Part shown: positions 53,250-61,855 of the stretch, in pieces
Layout of the letters: every line of letters begins with the position of its first letter
Numbering within the stretch: position 1 is the stretch's first letter
Assembly (NCBI GenBank): GCA_040757835.1
Contig: JBFLWJ010000001.1
Location: 88,836-152,835 of the forward strand
Length of the DNA stretch: 64,000 nucleotides
DNA from: Actinomycetota bacterium
Lineage (GTDB): Bacteria > Actinomycetota > Geothermincolia > Geothermincolales > RBG-13-55-18
Direction of reading: 5' to 3'
Notes under the pieces: generated by a model
The model's database searches: none
What the model saw: the letters and a program-made list of their open reading frames with translations, nothing else
Told to the model about the DNA's origin: nothing
Program-made: the position numbers and the translations under genes

Positions 53250-55432
53250 TGAGTAGGATAATCGCAACCGGAGCCATCAAGGGGGCCTACAAGGAGGTGG
53301 CCGAGGCCGAGCGCATGTTCAACGAGACGCTCGAGGCGGCCGGCGCCACCGCCGCGGTTGAGTTCCCCAATACGGGCTACTACCTGCCCATCATCTACGC
53401 CCTCTCCGGTCACAAGGTGGAGAAGGTGGAGGACATGGCCAAGGCGCTGGAGCTGGCCAAGGACCTCCTTCCCCCCGTGCCGCGGCAGGGCCACTGGGTG
53501 CCCTACCTGGGCCATACCATGGACGCGGGTATCGCCACCCTCTTCGCCGGGGAGATCATCGAGGGGTGCAAGTACGTGACCAACCCCCCGGTGGACGACA
53601 TATGGCTGGGGGCCGCGGACGACGTGATCATGCGCGAGCGTGGCGTGGAGTTCGTGGACGGCAGCGCCCCGGGGTTCTGCGCCCTGGTGGGTCTGGCCTC
53701 AAGCGCGGAGATGGCCGATAAGATCGTGGTGGAACTGCTGGAGAAGAACCTGTACGTGTGGATGTCCGGCCACATCGACGGCAAGACCATCACCGAGCAG
53801 CTCATGTCGGTGGACCGCCAGCTGGGTTGGGACACGCGCATCGTGCCCTACGGCAAGGAGATGTCCTCGGCGGTCTATTCCCTCGGTTTCGCGGCCAGGG
53901 CGGCCATGTCCTTCGGCGGCGCCCAGCCGGGCGACTTCAGCAAGATCCTGCGCTACAACAAGAACCGCATCTTCGCCTTCGTGCTGGCGCTGGACTACGT
54001 GGACGAGCAGAAGTACGCCTACGCGGCGGGGGCCATCAACTACGGCTTCCCCACCATCGCAAACACCAAGATCCCGGAGATCCTCCCCACGGGCATCTGC
54101 ACCTACGAACACGTGGTATCGGACATACCGGAAGAGGACATCGTCCAGAAGTGCGTGGAGGTCAGGGGCCTCAAGATCCAGATCGCCCAGATCCCAATCC
54201 CCATGGCCTATGGCCCCGCCTTCGAGGGCGAAGTCATCCGCAAGGACGATATGTACCTGCAGTTCGGGGGGAACATCACCCCTGCCTTCGAGTACGTGGT
54301 GATGAGAGAGATCAACGAGATCGACGACCACGACATCCAGGTCGTGGGCCCGGAGATCGACGACGTGGAGGAGGGCAGCGCCCTTCCCCTGGGCATCGTG
54401 GTGGAGGTGGCCGGGCGCAAGATGCAGGAGGACTTCGAGTCCATCCTGGAGCGCCAGATCCACCACCTCATCAACGGCGCCGAGGGCATCTGGCACATGG
54501 GCCAGCGCGACATCGTGTGGACTCGCATCAGCAAAAAGGCCCAGTCCAAGGGGTTCAAGATCCGCCACTACGGCGAGATCATCCATGCCAAGCTCATCAA
54601 CGAGTTCCCGTCCATCGTGGACAAGGTGAAGGTGACCATCTACACCAACCCCGAGGACGTGGAGAAGTGGGAGGCCACGGCCCGGCAGGCCTACCGCTAC
54701 CGCGACGAGAAGACGGCGGGCATGACCGACGAGTCCGTGGACACCTTCTATTCCTGCACCCTGTGCCAGTCCTTCGCACCCACCCACGTGTGCATCATCT
54801 CGCCCCAGAGGCTGGGCCTGTGCGGTGCCTACAACTGGCTGGACGGCAAGGCCGCCTACGAGATCGACCCCACCGGGCCCAACCAGCCGGTGAAAAAGGG
54901 CGACTGCGTCGACGAGGTCAAGGGCGCCTGGCCGGCGGTGAACGAGTTCGTCAAGGAGAAGTCGGGATCCGTGGTGGAGTCGGTGTACATGTATACGATG
55001 ATGGAGGACCCCATGACCTCGTGCGGGTGCTTCGAGTGCATCGTGGCCTTCCTGCCCATGTGCAACGGCGTGATGATCGTAAACCGCGAGCACACCGGGG
55101 ACACCCCCTGCGGCATGCCCTTCTCTACCCTGGCCAACACCGTGGGCGGCGGCAACGTGACGCCGGGATTTATCGGCATCGGCAAGGTCTACATCACCTC
55201 CAAGAAGTTCATCTCCGCGGACGGAGGCTTCAAGCGGGTGGTGTGGATGCCCAAGGCGCTCAAGGAGACCCTGGCCGAGCAGCTCGCCAAGCGCTGCGAA
55301 GACGAGGACATAGGCGACCCCGATTTCATCAACAAGATCGCCGATGAGGAAGTGGGCACTACGGAGGAGGAACTCCTTCCCTGGCTGGAGGAGAAGGGGC
55401 ATCCGGCCCTGACCATGGACCCCATGTTCTGA
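53249..55432 (+). CDS. acsB: Acetyl-CoA synthase (CODH/ACS beta subunit)
   Basis: A 727-residue acetyl-CoA synthase of the bacterial, full-length type, which condenses CO, the corrinoid-bound methyl and CoA at the Ni-Ni-[4Fe-4S] A-cluster. The cluster cysteines are Cys503, Cys506, Cys515 and Cys525 (SCTLC...C...C), and the distal nickel CGC motif is Cys592-Gly-Cys594 (TSCGCFEC). The spacing agrees with the Moorella enzyme with a constant offset of three. The N-terminal CODH-docking domain is complete. This is the central gene of the cluster. Confidence 0.98.
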   Translation: MSRIIATGAIKGAYKEVAEAERMFNETLEAAGATAAVEFPNTGYYLPIIYALSGHKVEKVEDMAKALELAKDLLPPVPRQGHWVPYLGHTMDAGIATLFAGEIIEGCKYVTNPPVDDIWLGAADDVIMRERGVEFVDGSAPGFCALVGLASSAEMADKIVVELLEKNLYVWMSGHIDGKTITEQLMSVDRQLGWDTRIVPYGKEMSSAVYSLGFAARAAMSFGGAQPGDFSKILRYNKNRIFAFVLALDYVDEQKYAYAAGAINYGFPTIANTKIPEILPTGICTYEHVVSDIPEEDIVQKCVEVRGLKIQIAQIPIPMAYGPAFEGEVIRKDDMYLQFGGNITPAFEYVVMREINEIDDHDIQVVGPEIDDVEEGSALPLGIVVEVAGRKMQEDFESILERQIHHLINGAEGIWHMGQRDIVWTRISKKAQSKGFKIRHYGEIIHAKLINEFPSIVDKVKVTIYTNPEDVEKWEATARQAYRYRDEKTAGMTDESVDTFYSCTLCQSFAPTHVCIISPQRLGLCGAYNWLDGKAAYEIDPTGPNQPVKKGDCVDEVKGAWPAVNEFVKEKSGSVVESVYMYTMMEDPMTSCGCFECIVAFLPMCNGVMIVNREHTGDTPCGMPFSTLANTVGGGNVTPGFIGIGKVYITSKKFISADGGFKRVVWMPKALKETLAEQLAKRCEDEDIGDPDFINKIADEEVGTTEEELLPWLEEKGHPALTMDPMF

Positions 55433-55480
55433 TAGAGATTGCGGGAGGGGATTGTCGGAGTGGCCGGTTTTTCAAGCCCA

Positions 55481-55504
55481 GGGGTCAGGCACTCTGACTA
55501 CCCC
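55481..55504 (+). repeat. GGGTCAGG-type hairpin between acsB and acsC
   Basis: GGGGTCAGGCACT followed by CTGACTACCCC folds with GTCAG/CTGAC and GGGG/CCCC arms and one bulged base. It lies in the 131-base gap between acsB and acsC. The GGGTCAGG core is shared with the repeats at 14162 and in other gaps. It is too short to tell whether it ends or processes the transcript. Confidence 0.5.
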
Positions 55505-55563
55505 TCCCTCGTCTGGAATAACAAGGTGGGAATACCGCTGAACAAGTAGGAAGGAGTTATGAC

Positions 55564-56913
55564 ATGGGACTTTCGGGCTTGGATATCTTCAAAAAGCTAC
55601 CCAAGACCAACTGCAAAGAATGCGGCTTCCCGACCTGTCTCGCTTTCGCCATGAAGCTGGCCGCGGGGCAGACGGCGCTCGACGAATGTCCCTACGTTAC
55701 GGACGAAGTGCGAGCTGAGCTGGCCGAGGCCAGCGCCCCGCCTATCCGCGGGGTCACCGTGGGAAGCGGGGACGAGGCCTTCAAGGTGGGAGAGGAGCTG
55801 GTGTTGTTCCGCCACGAGAAGACCTTCTTCAACCCCGCAGTCTTGGGCGTCCTGATAAGCGACGACATGGACGATGCAAAGGTCGATGCCCTCGTGAAGC
55901 AGGCCAACGAGTGCGAGCACGAGCGCGTGGGCGTCATTCTCAAGGTAGGGGCCCTGGCACTCAAGGCCGCTTCCGGCGACGCCGGCAAGTTCAAAGCCCT
56001 GGTGGAGAAGGTCAAGGGCGCTTCGGCCAAGCCCCTAATCCTCATCTCCGAGGACGTGGAGGTCATGAAGGCCGGAGTGGAGGCCGCGGGCGATTCCCGG
56101 CCGCTGCTCTATGCCGCCACCGAGGCAAACGCCGATGCCATGGGCGCGCTGGCCAAGGAGAAGGACCTGCCCCTGGCGGTAAAGGCGGCCGACCTGGACA
56201 AGCTGGCCGAGCTCTCGGACAAGCTCACGGGTATGGGACTCAAGGACCTGGTCCTCGACCCCGCGCCGCGCAAGCCGGGGGAGACCTTCAAGGACCTGGT
56301 GGCCATCCGCCGCGCGGCCCTCAACGACAAATTCGCGACCTTCGGCTTCCCGACCATCACCTTCCCGGTGGAGGAGACGGACGATGAGCTCTACGAGACC
56401 GCCTTGGCCGGCATGTACATCTGCAAGTACGGCGGCATCGTGGTGCTCTCCCATGCCGAGCAGTGGAGGATGTACCCGCTGCTGGTGCTGGGCCTCAACG
56501 TATTCACCGACCCCCAGCGCCCCATGGCCGTGGACTCCAAGTGGTACGAGATCGGGTCCCCGGACGAGAACAGCCCGGTGCTGTTGACCACGAACTTCTC
56601 CCTCACCTACTTCATCGTCTCCGGCGAGATCGAGGGGAGCAAGATCCCGGCCTGGCTGGGGATCGTGGACGTGGACGGGCAGTCGGTGCTCACCGCCTGG
56701 GCGGCTGGTAAGTTCGTCCCCGAGGTCATCGCCAAGTTCGTCAACACTTCGGGCATCGCGGACAAGGTAAAACACCGCAAGTTGATCATCCCTGGTTACG
56801 TGGCCCAGATCTCGGGCGAGCTGGAGGAGGAGCTCCCGGATTGGGAGATCATCATCGGCACCAGGGAAGCGGCGGACATACCCGCCTTTCTGCGCCAGTT
56901 CTCGACCACGTAG
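55564..56913 (+). CDS. acsC: Corrinoid iron-sulfur protein, large subunit
   Basis: A 449-residue subunit binding the corrinoid and a [4Fe-4S] cluster needed for its reductive activation. The N-terminal cluster motif has Cys17, Cys20, Cys25 and Cys42 (TNCKECGFPTC...DECP). A TIM barrel follows and the C-terminal ~130 residues are the corrinoid-binding domain (LLTTNFSLTYFIVSGEIEG). Cobalt enters in base-off form in this family. It pairs with acsD. Confidence 0.96.
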   Translation: MGLSGLDIFKKLPKTNCKECGFPTCLAFAMKLAAGQTALDECPYVTDEVRAELAEASAPPIRGVTVGSGDEAFKVGEELVLFRHEKTFFNPAVLGVLISDDMDDAKVDALVKQANECEHERVGVILKVGALALKAASGDAGKFKALVEKVKGASAKPLILISEDVEVMKAGVEAAGDSRPLLYAATEANADAMGALAKEKDLPLAVKAADLDKLAELSDKLTGMGLKDLVLDPAPRKPGETFKDLVAIRRAALNDKFATFGFPTITFPVEETDDELYETALAGMYICKYGGIVVLSHAEQWRMYPLLVLGLNVFTDPQRPMAVDSKWYEIGSPDENSPVLLTTNFSLTYFIVSGEIEGSKIPAWLGIVDVDGQSVLTAWAAGKFVPEVIAKFVNTSGIADKVKHRKLIIPGYVAQISGELEEELPDWEIIIGTREAADIPAFLRQFSTT

Positions 56914-57038
56914 GTGGAGCGGGAGAGCAGGCGGCGGCCCGAAGAGATGTGTCCCGGAGCGATAGTGGGCGCCTTGTAGCGGGTGCCGCCGTGCCATAGA
57001 CGCGGTAAAGATCACAGTACGGAGGAGGAACGCAAGAG

Positions 57039-57704
57039 ATGATCATCACTACATCGAAGCCGTTCGAGGAGGTATTAAAGCAACTCGAGGGCGAGGACAA
57101 GGTATTCATCATCGGCTGCGGCCTCTGCTCCACCACCTGCGAGACGGGCGGCGAGGAGCAGGTAGCCGAGATGAAAACCAAGCTCGAGGCGGAGGGCAAA
57201 ACGGTCACCGGCACTATCGTATATGACGAAGTATGCCACGAGCTCAACACCAAGAGGAAGTTCAGGGAGAACAAGGAAGCGGTGGAATCCGCCGACGGTT
57301 TCCTGGTAATGACCTGCGGGGCGGGTTGCCAGTCCGTGCGCGAGTCGACCGAGAAGGGCGTGCACCCGGCAAACAACACCGTCTTCCTGGGCAACATCCT
57401 CAGGCAGGGCAACTTCACCGAGAAGTGCTCCCTGTGCGGCGACTGCGTGCTCGAGGACTTCGGTGCCATCTGCCCCGTGACCCGCTGCCACAAGGGCATC
57501 CTCAACGGGCCCTGCGGCGGCACCGACGAGGGCAAGTGCGAGACCGACAAGGAGAAGGACTGCGGCTGGACCCTCATCTATAACCAGCTGGAGAAGATGG
57601 GCAAGCTGGACCGCTTCCAGCGAATATACGGTCTCAAGAACTGGCAGGCGAGCATGAAGCCGGGCAGGGTCATATTCGAGAAAAAGGGCGAGGGGGGTGA
57701 ATAG
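57039..57704 (+). CDS. metV: MetV, methylenetetrahydrofolate reductase partner
   Basis: A 221-residue zinc/iron-sulfur protein, partner of MetF in acetogens. It contains many cysteines in segments such as FIIGCGLCSTTCETG, VMTCGAGCQSV, KCSLCGDCVLEDFG and GPCGGTDEGKCE, consistent with one or more 4Fe-4S clusters. It is thought to connect MetF to ferredoxin or NADH-linked electron carriers. It overlaps the metF reading frame at its end. Confidence 0.92.
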   Translation: MIITTSKPFEEVLKQLEGEDKVFIIGCGLCSTTCETGGEEQVAEMKTKLEAEGKTVTGTIVYDEVCHELNTKRKFRENKEAVESADGFLVMTCGAGCQSVRESTEKGVHPANNTVFLGNILRQGNFTEKCSLCGDCVLEDFGAICPVTRCHKGILNGPCGGTDEGKCETDKEKDCGWTLIYNQLEKMGKLDRFQRIYGLKNWQASMKPGRVIFEKKGEGGE

Positions 57705-57705
57705 G

Positions 57706-58635
57706 ATGACCATGCTCATGGAAAAGCATGTCAAGCCGGGCATAAAGGAGATCATGGAGTCCGGCACCTTCCTGGTCAGCGGGGAGATCGGCCCCCCCAA
57801 GGGCACCGACATCGACGAGATGATCGAGCACATCGATCTGCTCAAGGACAAGGTCCATGCCATGAACATCACCGACAACCAGTCTTCAGTGATGCGTTAC
57901 CCGTCCCTGGGTACCGCCCTGATCATCCTGGAGCATGGCGGTGAACCCAACCTGCAGGTGACCTGCCGCGACCGCAACCGCCTGGCCATCGAGGCCGACC
58001 TGCTCTTCGCCTACACGCGCGGCGTGCGCAGCGTGCTCTGCCTCACCGGCGACTCCGTCCCGGTCGGCGACCACAAGGAAGCCAAGGCGGTCTTCGACTG
58101 CGAGAGCGTTCAGCTCCTGCAGCTCATCCGCAACATGGAGGAGGGCAAGGACTCCGGCGGCAACGAGTTGAAGGGCGGCGTGGAGTTCTACAAGGGCGCC
58201 ATCGTCACCCCCGAGGCGCATCCCATCGAGCCCCAGATGCTCAAGTTCGCGAAGAAGATCGAGGCGGGAGCCCAGTGGTTCCAGACCCAGGCCGTCTACG
58301 ACATGGACAACTTCAAGCGCTTCATGGAGAAAGCACGCAAGATCGACGACAAGGTCAAGATCTGCGCGGGACTGGTGCTGCTCACCAGCATGGGCGCCAT
58401 CAAGTACATGAACGCCAACGTGCCCGGCGTGTTCGTGCCCGATAACCTGGTGCAGGAGATGGCGGACGCCCCCAAGGGCGAAGCGCTGAACACCGGCATC
58501 AGGATCATGGCCCGCCAGATCCGCCAGTGCATCGACGAGAAGCTCTGCGACGGCGTGCACATCATGGCCATCGGGAAAGAGGGCGTTGTGCCCCAGATCC
58601 TGGATGAGGCCGGAGTGGACATCTCGAAGATGTAA
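57706..58635 (+). CDS. metF: Methylenetetrahydrofolate reductase
   Basis: A 309-residue TIM-barrel FAD protein that reduces methylene- to methyl-tetrahydrofolate. The segment LVSGEIGPPKGTDIDEM gives the strand-1 Glu region, ITDNQSSVMRYPSL and VLCLTGDSVPVGDH are family-typical, and FQTQAVYDMDNFKRFME is near the folate site. The ATG at 57706 follows GGGGGGTGAATAGG; the GTG at 57697 lies in that site. It ends the second block of the operon, before the repeats at 58711. Confidence 0.93.
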   Translation: MTMLMEKHVKPGIKEIMESGTFLVSGEIGPPKGTDIDEMIEHIDLLKDKVHAMNITDNQSSVMRYPSLGTALIILEHGGEPNLQVTCRDRNRLAIEADLLFAYTRGVRSVLCLTGDSVPVGDHKEAKAVFDCESVQLLQLIRNMEEGKDSGGNELKGGVEFYKGAIVTPEAHPIEPQMLKFAKKIEAGAQWFQTQAVYDMDNFKRFMEKARKIDDKVKICAGLVLLTSMGAIKYMNANVPGVFVPDNLVQEMADAPKGEALNTGIRIMARQIRQCIDEKLCDGVHIMAIGKEGVVPQILDEAGVDISKM

Positions 58636-58699
58636 CGAAGAGCGTTGGCCCTGGAAGCACGGGTATGCTCTAGCGCTACAGGATCGAACAGACCTGACG

Positions 58700-58910
58700 C
58701 TGGGTTTATGTAATGGCGATCGGGGCCAGTATAAATGCTGGCCCCGACCTACGGTGAAAAGACCGGGCGTGGGTGAGCAGACCAGCGGGTTACAGGTCGG
58801 TACGGTAGGCTTAAGTAATGGCGACTGGGGCCAGTATTAATGCTGGCCCCACCCTATGGGAACAGAAGGAGCGGGGCGGGAAGACCGGCGGGTTACAGAT
58901 CGAGGCGTTG
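58700..58910 (+). repeat. Two tandem ~100-bp hairpin repeat units
   Basis: Unit B starts about 58711 with TAATGGCGATCGGGGCCAG and folds as GGGGCCAGTAT-AA-ATGCTGGCCCC (58722-58745). Unit C starts about 58815 with TAATGGCGACTGGGGCCAG and folds at 58827-58850. Each is followed by a CCCTAYGGG-like block and a GACCGGCGGGTTACAG module leading into the next unit. They fill the 285-base gap between metF and the methionine synthase-like gene, whose ATG overlaps the last module. The same family is seen near 42879 and 61856. Confidence 0.88.
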
Positions 58911-58920
58911 GTGGTAGGTT

Positions 58921-59955
58921 ATGGGAAACTGGAAACCTTCCATGATGGCCACGGCCATTGGCAGCCTTCCTTACACGGATCCGCAGGAGGCCTGCGGCAT
59001 GACCCTGCGTTATCTCAGGGAGGCACCGGCCTGGCCTCAGCTGCCGCGGCGCGATTTCAGGGAGAACATGTACGCTCAATACAGCGAAGGCCTCCCCGGC
59101 GTCGTGGTCGACACGGAGAGGCGGAAGGTGTTCTGCGACACGTCCGGCGACCTGCTGCCTGGCATCGAGGAGGTTTACCGCGCCTACCTCGAGGGAGACC
59201 TGGACCCCTTCAGGGTGTCGGAGGAGTACGCAGCAGGGCTGTACGCCATGGCGGAGATGCTCAAGCGGGAGGGGAAGGTGTATCCCCTGCTCAAAGGGCA
59301 GGTCACCGGCCCCATCAGTTTCGGCCTCACGGTGATGGACGAGAACAACCGGCCTATCCTCTACAACGATGAGCTCGCAGGGGCCATGGTCAAGCTCCTG
59401 AACCTCAAAGCGAGGTGGATGGAGAGTTTTCTGAGGGAGACCGGGGCTTCGGAAGAGGTGCTCATCTTCTTCGATGAGCCCTACCTGGTCTCCGTGGGTT
59501 CGGCGCTGGTCAGCGTGGGCCCGGAGCGGGTCGTGGACTCCCTGCGGCAGTGCGCGGAGGGGCTGACCTGCCTCACCGGCACGCATTGCTGCGGCAACAC
59601 CGACTGGAGCCTGCTCTTCCAGGCCGGCCTGCGGGTGGTCAACTTCGACGCCTACAGCTACATGGAGAGTCTGGCCCTGTACCCCGGGGAAGTGGCCGCC
59701 TTCCTGGAGGGTGGAGGCGTGCTGGCCTGGGGCCTGGCAGTGAACAACCAGGAGATCGACGGGGAGGACGGGGAGAGCCTCGCCCGCCGTTTCGAGGCGG
59801 GCGTTGGGCTGCTGGTATCAAGGGGAGTCCCGCGCGACCTCCTGCTGGAAAGGGCCATGTTCACACCCGCCTGCGGCCTGGACGGCGTGACCCCGGCGCA
59901 GGCGGAGAGGGCGTATAGCCTGACCGCGCAGCTCTCTGAGAGGTTGCGGGGATGA
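58921..59955 (+). CDS. Core cobalamin-dependent-type methionine synthase (MetE/MesB-like)
   Basis: A 344-residue protein similar to the C-terminal zinc domain of cobalamin-independent methionine synthase but without its folate-binding N-terminal half. Family signs are ATAIGSLPYTDPQEA near the start, a zinc pair His222 and Cys224 in THCCGNTDW and Cys318 in PACGLDGV. Price and colleagues described such core synthases (MesB) in bacteria with the Wood-Ljungdahl pathway and proposed methyl donation by the corrinoid iron-sulfur protein. Its place among acs genes fits that. The start may be ATG 58942, since 58921 overlaps repeat sequence. Confidence 0.8.
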   Translation: MGNWKPSMMATAIGSLPYTDPQEACGMTLRYLREAPAWPQLPRRDFRENMYAQYSEGLPGVVVDTERRKVFCDTSGDLLPGIEEVYRAYLEGDLDPFRVSEEYAAGLYAMAEMLKREGKVYPLLKGQVTGPISFGLTVMDENNRPILYNDELAGAMVKLLNLKARWMESFLRETGASEEVLIFFDEPYLVSVGSALVSVGPERVVDSLRQCAEGLTCLTGTHCCGNTDWSLLFQAGLRVVNFDAYSYMESLALYPGEVAAFLEGGGVLAWGLAVNNQEIDGEDGESLARRFEAGVGLLVSRGVPRDLLLERAMFTPACGLDGVTPAQAERAYSLTAQLSERLRG

Positions 59956-59985
59956 GGGCGCAACGGCTGAAAGAGGAGATGGAAC

Positions 59986-60882
59986 TTGGGAGACGCGGAA
60001 CGCAGGGCCGGTAGCCGCAGGCAGCCGCATAACGATGTCCGTATGCCGCGCTGGCTGCACCGCCCGATCCATGCCGGCAGGAACCTGCACGAGGTGGACG
60101 GTATCCTGAGGGAAAAGGGGCTGCATACCGTGTGCGAGAGCGCGAAATGCCCCAACCGCATGGAATGCTTCTCCAACCGCACCGCCACCTTCATGCTCCT
60201 TGGCGAGGTGTGCACGCGTGACTGCGCCTTCTGTTCGGTGGCCAAGGGCGTGCCGGGCGAGGTCGACGCCGGGGAACCGCAGCGGGTGGCCGAGGCGGCA
60301 GCTTCCATGGGCCTGCGCCACGTGGTGATGACCAGCGTGACCAGGGACGACCTTCCGGACGGGGGCGCCGGCCACTTCGCCGCCGCCGTGCGCGAGGTAA
60401 GGCGGCGCCTTCCCGGGGCTTCGGTGGAGGTGCTGACCCCCGATTTCCGAGGCGATCTCGAAGCCCTGAAGGTGGTGCTGGCCGAAGGGCCGGACGTCTT
60501 CAACCACAACCTGGAGACGGTGGAAGAGCTGTACCCACGTGTCCGGCCCCAGGCAGACTACGGCGCTTCGCTGGAACTGCTGCGGGAGGCGAAGCGCATC
60601 GCGCCCGCGAGCAACACCAAGAGCGGGATAATGGTAGGGCTGGGGGAAACGCGGCACCAGCTCGGCCGCCTCCTTCGCGACCTGGCGGACGCCGGCTGTG
60701 ATATGCTCACCATCGGGCAGTACCTGCGTCCCTCAAACGGGCAGGTAAGGGTGGACCGGTTTCTCTCCCCGCTGGAATTCGATGAACTGGGCGCCGAAGC
60801 GGCCGGGGCGGGGATAGGCCAGGTCGCCTCCGGACCTTTCGTGCGCAGCTCGTATCGTGCGAGAGAGCTCTTGAAAAAGTAG
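59986..60882 (+). CDS. lipA: Lipoyl synthase
   Basis: A 298-residue radical SAM enzyme that inserts two sulfurs into octanoyl-protein to make the lipoyl cofactor. The auxiliary cluster Cys are Cys50, Cys55 and Cys61 (VCESAKCPNRMEC), the SAM cluster is Cys76, Cys80 and Cys83 (CTRDCAFC), and the essential RSSY Ser is at the C-terminus (FVRSSYRAREL). The TTG at 59986 lies seven bases after GAGGAG. A lipoyl synthase in this cluster suggests lipoyl-dependent glycine cleavage as a companion pathway. Confidence 0.94.
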   Translation: MGDAERRAGSRRQPHNDVRMPRWLHRPIHAGRNLHEVDGILREKGLHTVCESAKCPNRMECFSNRTATFMLLGEVCTRDCAFCSVAKGVPGEVDAGEPQRVAEAAASMGLRHVVMTSVTRDDLPDGGAGHFAAAVREVRRRLPGASVEVLTPDFRGDLEALKVVLAEGPDVFNHNLETVEELYPRVRPQADYGASLELLREAKRIAPASNTKSGIMVGLGETRHQLGRLLRDLADAGCDMLTIGQYLRPSNGQVRVDRFLSPLEFDELGAEAAGAGIGQVASGPFVRSSYRARELLKK

Positions 60883-60934
60883 GAAAAAAGCGGGTCGCAA
60901 CGCCGACCAAGGGTTAACCAAGGAGGAGGAAGAA

Positions 60935-61819
60935 ATGCTGATCATCGGCGAGAAGGTCAACGTGATGATGAAGGCCATCGGGGCCGCTATCAAGGACCGC
61001 GACAAGAAACCCATCCAGGAGATGGCCCTGCTGCAGGCCGAGGGTGGGGCCAATTGGCTGGACATAAACCTGGGTCCTGCCACCAAGGAAGGCCCCGAGA
61101 AGATGCGGTTCGTGGTAGAGGCGGTGCAGGAGGTCACCAACCTGCCCCTGGCCCTGGACACCATGAACATCGATGCCATGAAGGCCGGCCTTGAGGTGGT
61201 CAAGGGAGAAGTGATGATCAACTCCATCTCCTCCGGGCCCGAGCGCATCGAGAAACTGATGCCCATGGCCGTCGAGCACAACGCCTGGGTGGTCGGACTG
61301 ACCCTCAACGCCCAGGGCAATGTGCCCCGCGACGCCGATGAGAGGGTGGAGGTGGCCTATAACATCCTCATGGCCGCGCAGGAGTACGGCATCCCCATGG
61401 AGAAGATCCTCATCGACCCCATCGTCCTCCCCATCAGCGTGACCCAGGACCAGACGCATGCGCTGGTCGATTCCATGGACATGCTGCAGGGCGTGTTCGC
61501 GGAGTTCGACCCGCCTCCGGGCACGGTGGTAGGGCTCTCCAACGTCTCCAACGGCGTGCCTGACGAGGCCCTGTGCAGCCTTATCAACCGCACCCTCCTC
61601 GCGGTGCTCATGGCCAAGGGACTGACGGCGGCCATCGTCGATCCCAATGACGAAGAGCTCATGGGTATCATGAACAAGAACGAGGAGTACCAGATCGTCG
61701 AGAAGATCGTGAAGGGGGAAGCGGTGGACGAGAGCGATCCCCTCACCATCAAGCTGCTCAAGACATGGAAAGTGCTCACGGAGGAGACCCTGTACGCGCA
61801 TTCATATCTGGAGCTGTAG
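60935..61819 (+). CDS. acsE: Methyltetrahydrofolate:corrinoid protein methyltransferase
   Basis: A 294-residue TIM-barrel methyltransferase that moves the methyl group from methyl-H4folate to the corrinoid iron-sulfur protein. Characteristic segments are LIIGEKVNVMMKAIG, GGANWLDINLGPATKEGPE, PLALDTMNIDAMKAGL and TVVGLSNVSNGVPDE. The ATG at 60935 follows AGGAGGAGG. It closes the carbonyl/methyl core of the cluster and is followed by a 447-base gap filled with repeats. Confidence 0.95.
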   Translation: MLIIGEKVNVMMKAIGAAIKDRDKKPIQEMALLQAEGGANWLDINLGPATKEGPEKMRFVVEAVQEVTNLPLALDTMNIDAMKAGLEVVKGEVMINSISSGPERIEKLMPMAVEHNAWVVGLTLNAQGNVPRDADERVEVAYNILMAAQEYGIPMEKILIDPIVLPISVTQDQTHALVDSMDMLQGVFAEFDPPPGTVVGLSNVSNGVPDEALCSLINRTLLAVLMAKGLTAAIVDPNDEELMGIMNKNEEYQIVEKIVKGEAVDESDPLTIKLLKTWKVLTEETLYAHSYLEL

Positions 61820-61855
61820 GAGAAGAGTAACGTCGGTCCTGAGGGGACCGTCGGG

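Noticed and set aside
51333..53267. A 644-residue open frame antisense to acsA
   Set aside because: It mirrors acsA codons in GC-rich sequence, is rich in His, Val and Gly without motifs, and acsA on the other strand is unmistakable.
53699..55402. A 567-residue open frame antisense to acsB
   Set aside because: It is a complementary-strand shadow of acsB; no ribosome site or family signal.
58921..59955. Full-length MetE or uroporphyrinogen decarboxylase
   Set aside because: Too short for MetE and lacking its N-terminal half; the HCC and late CGLD zinc motifs favour the methionine synthase core over a decarboxylase.
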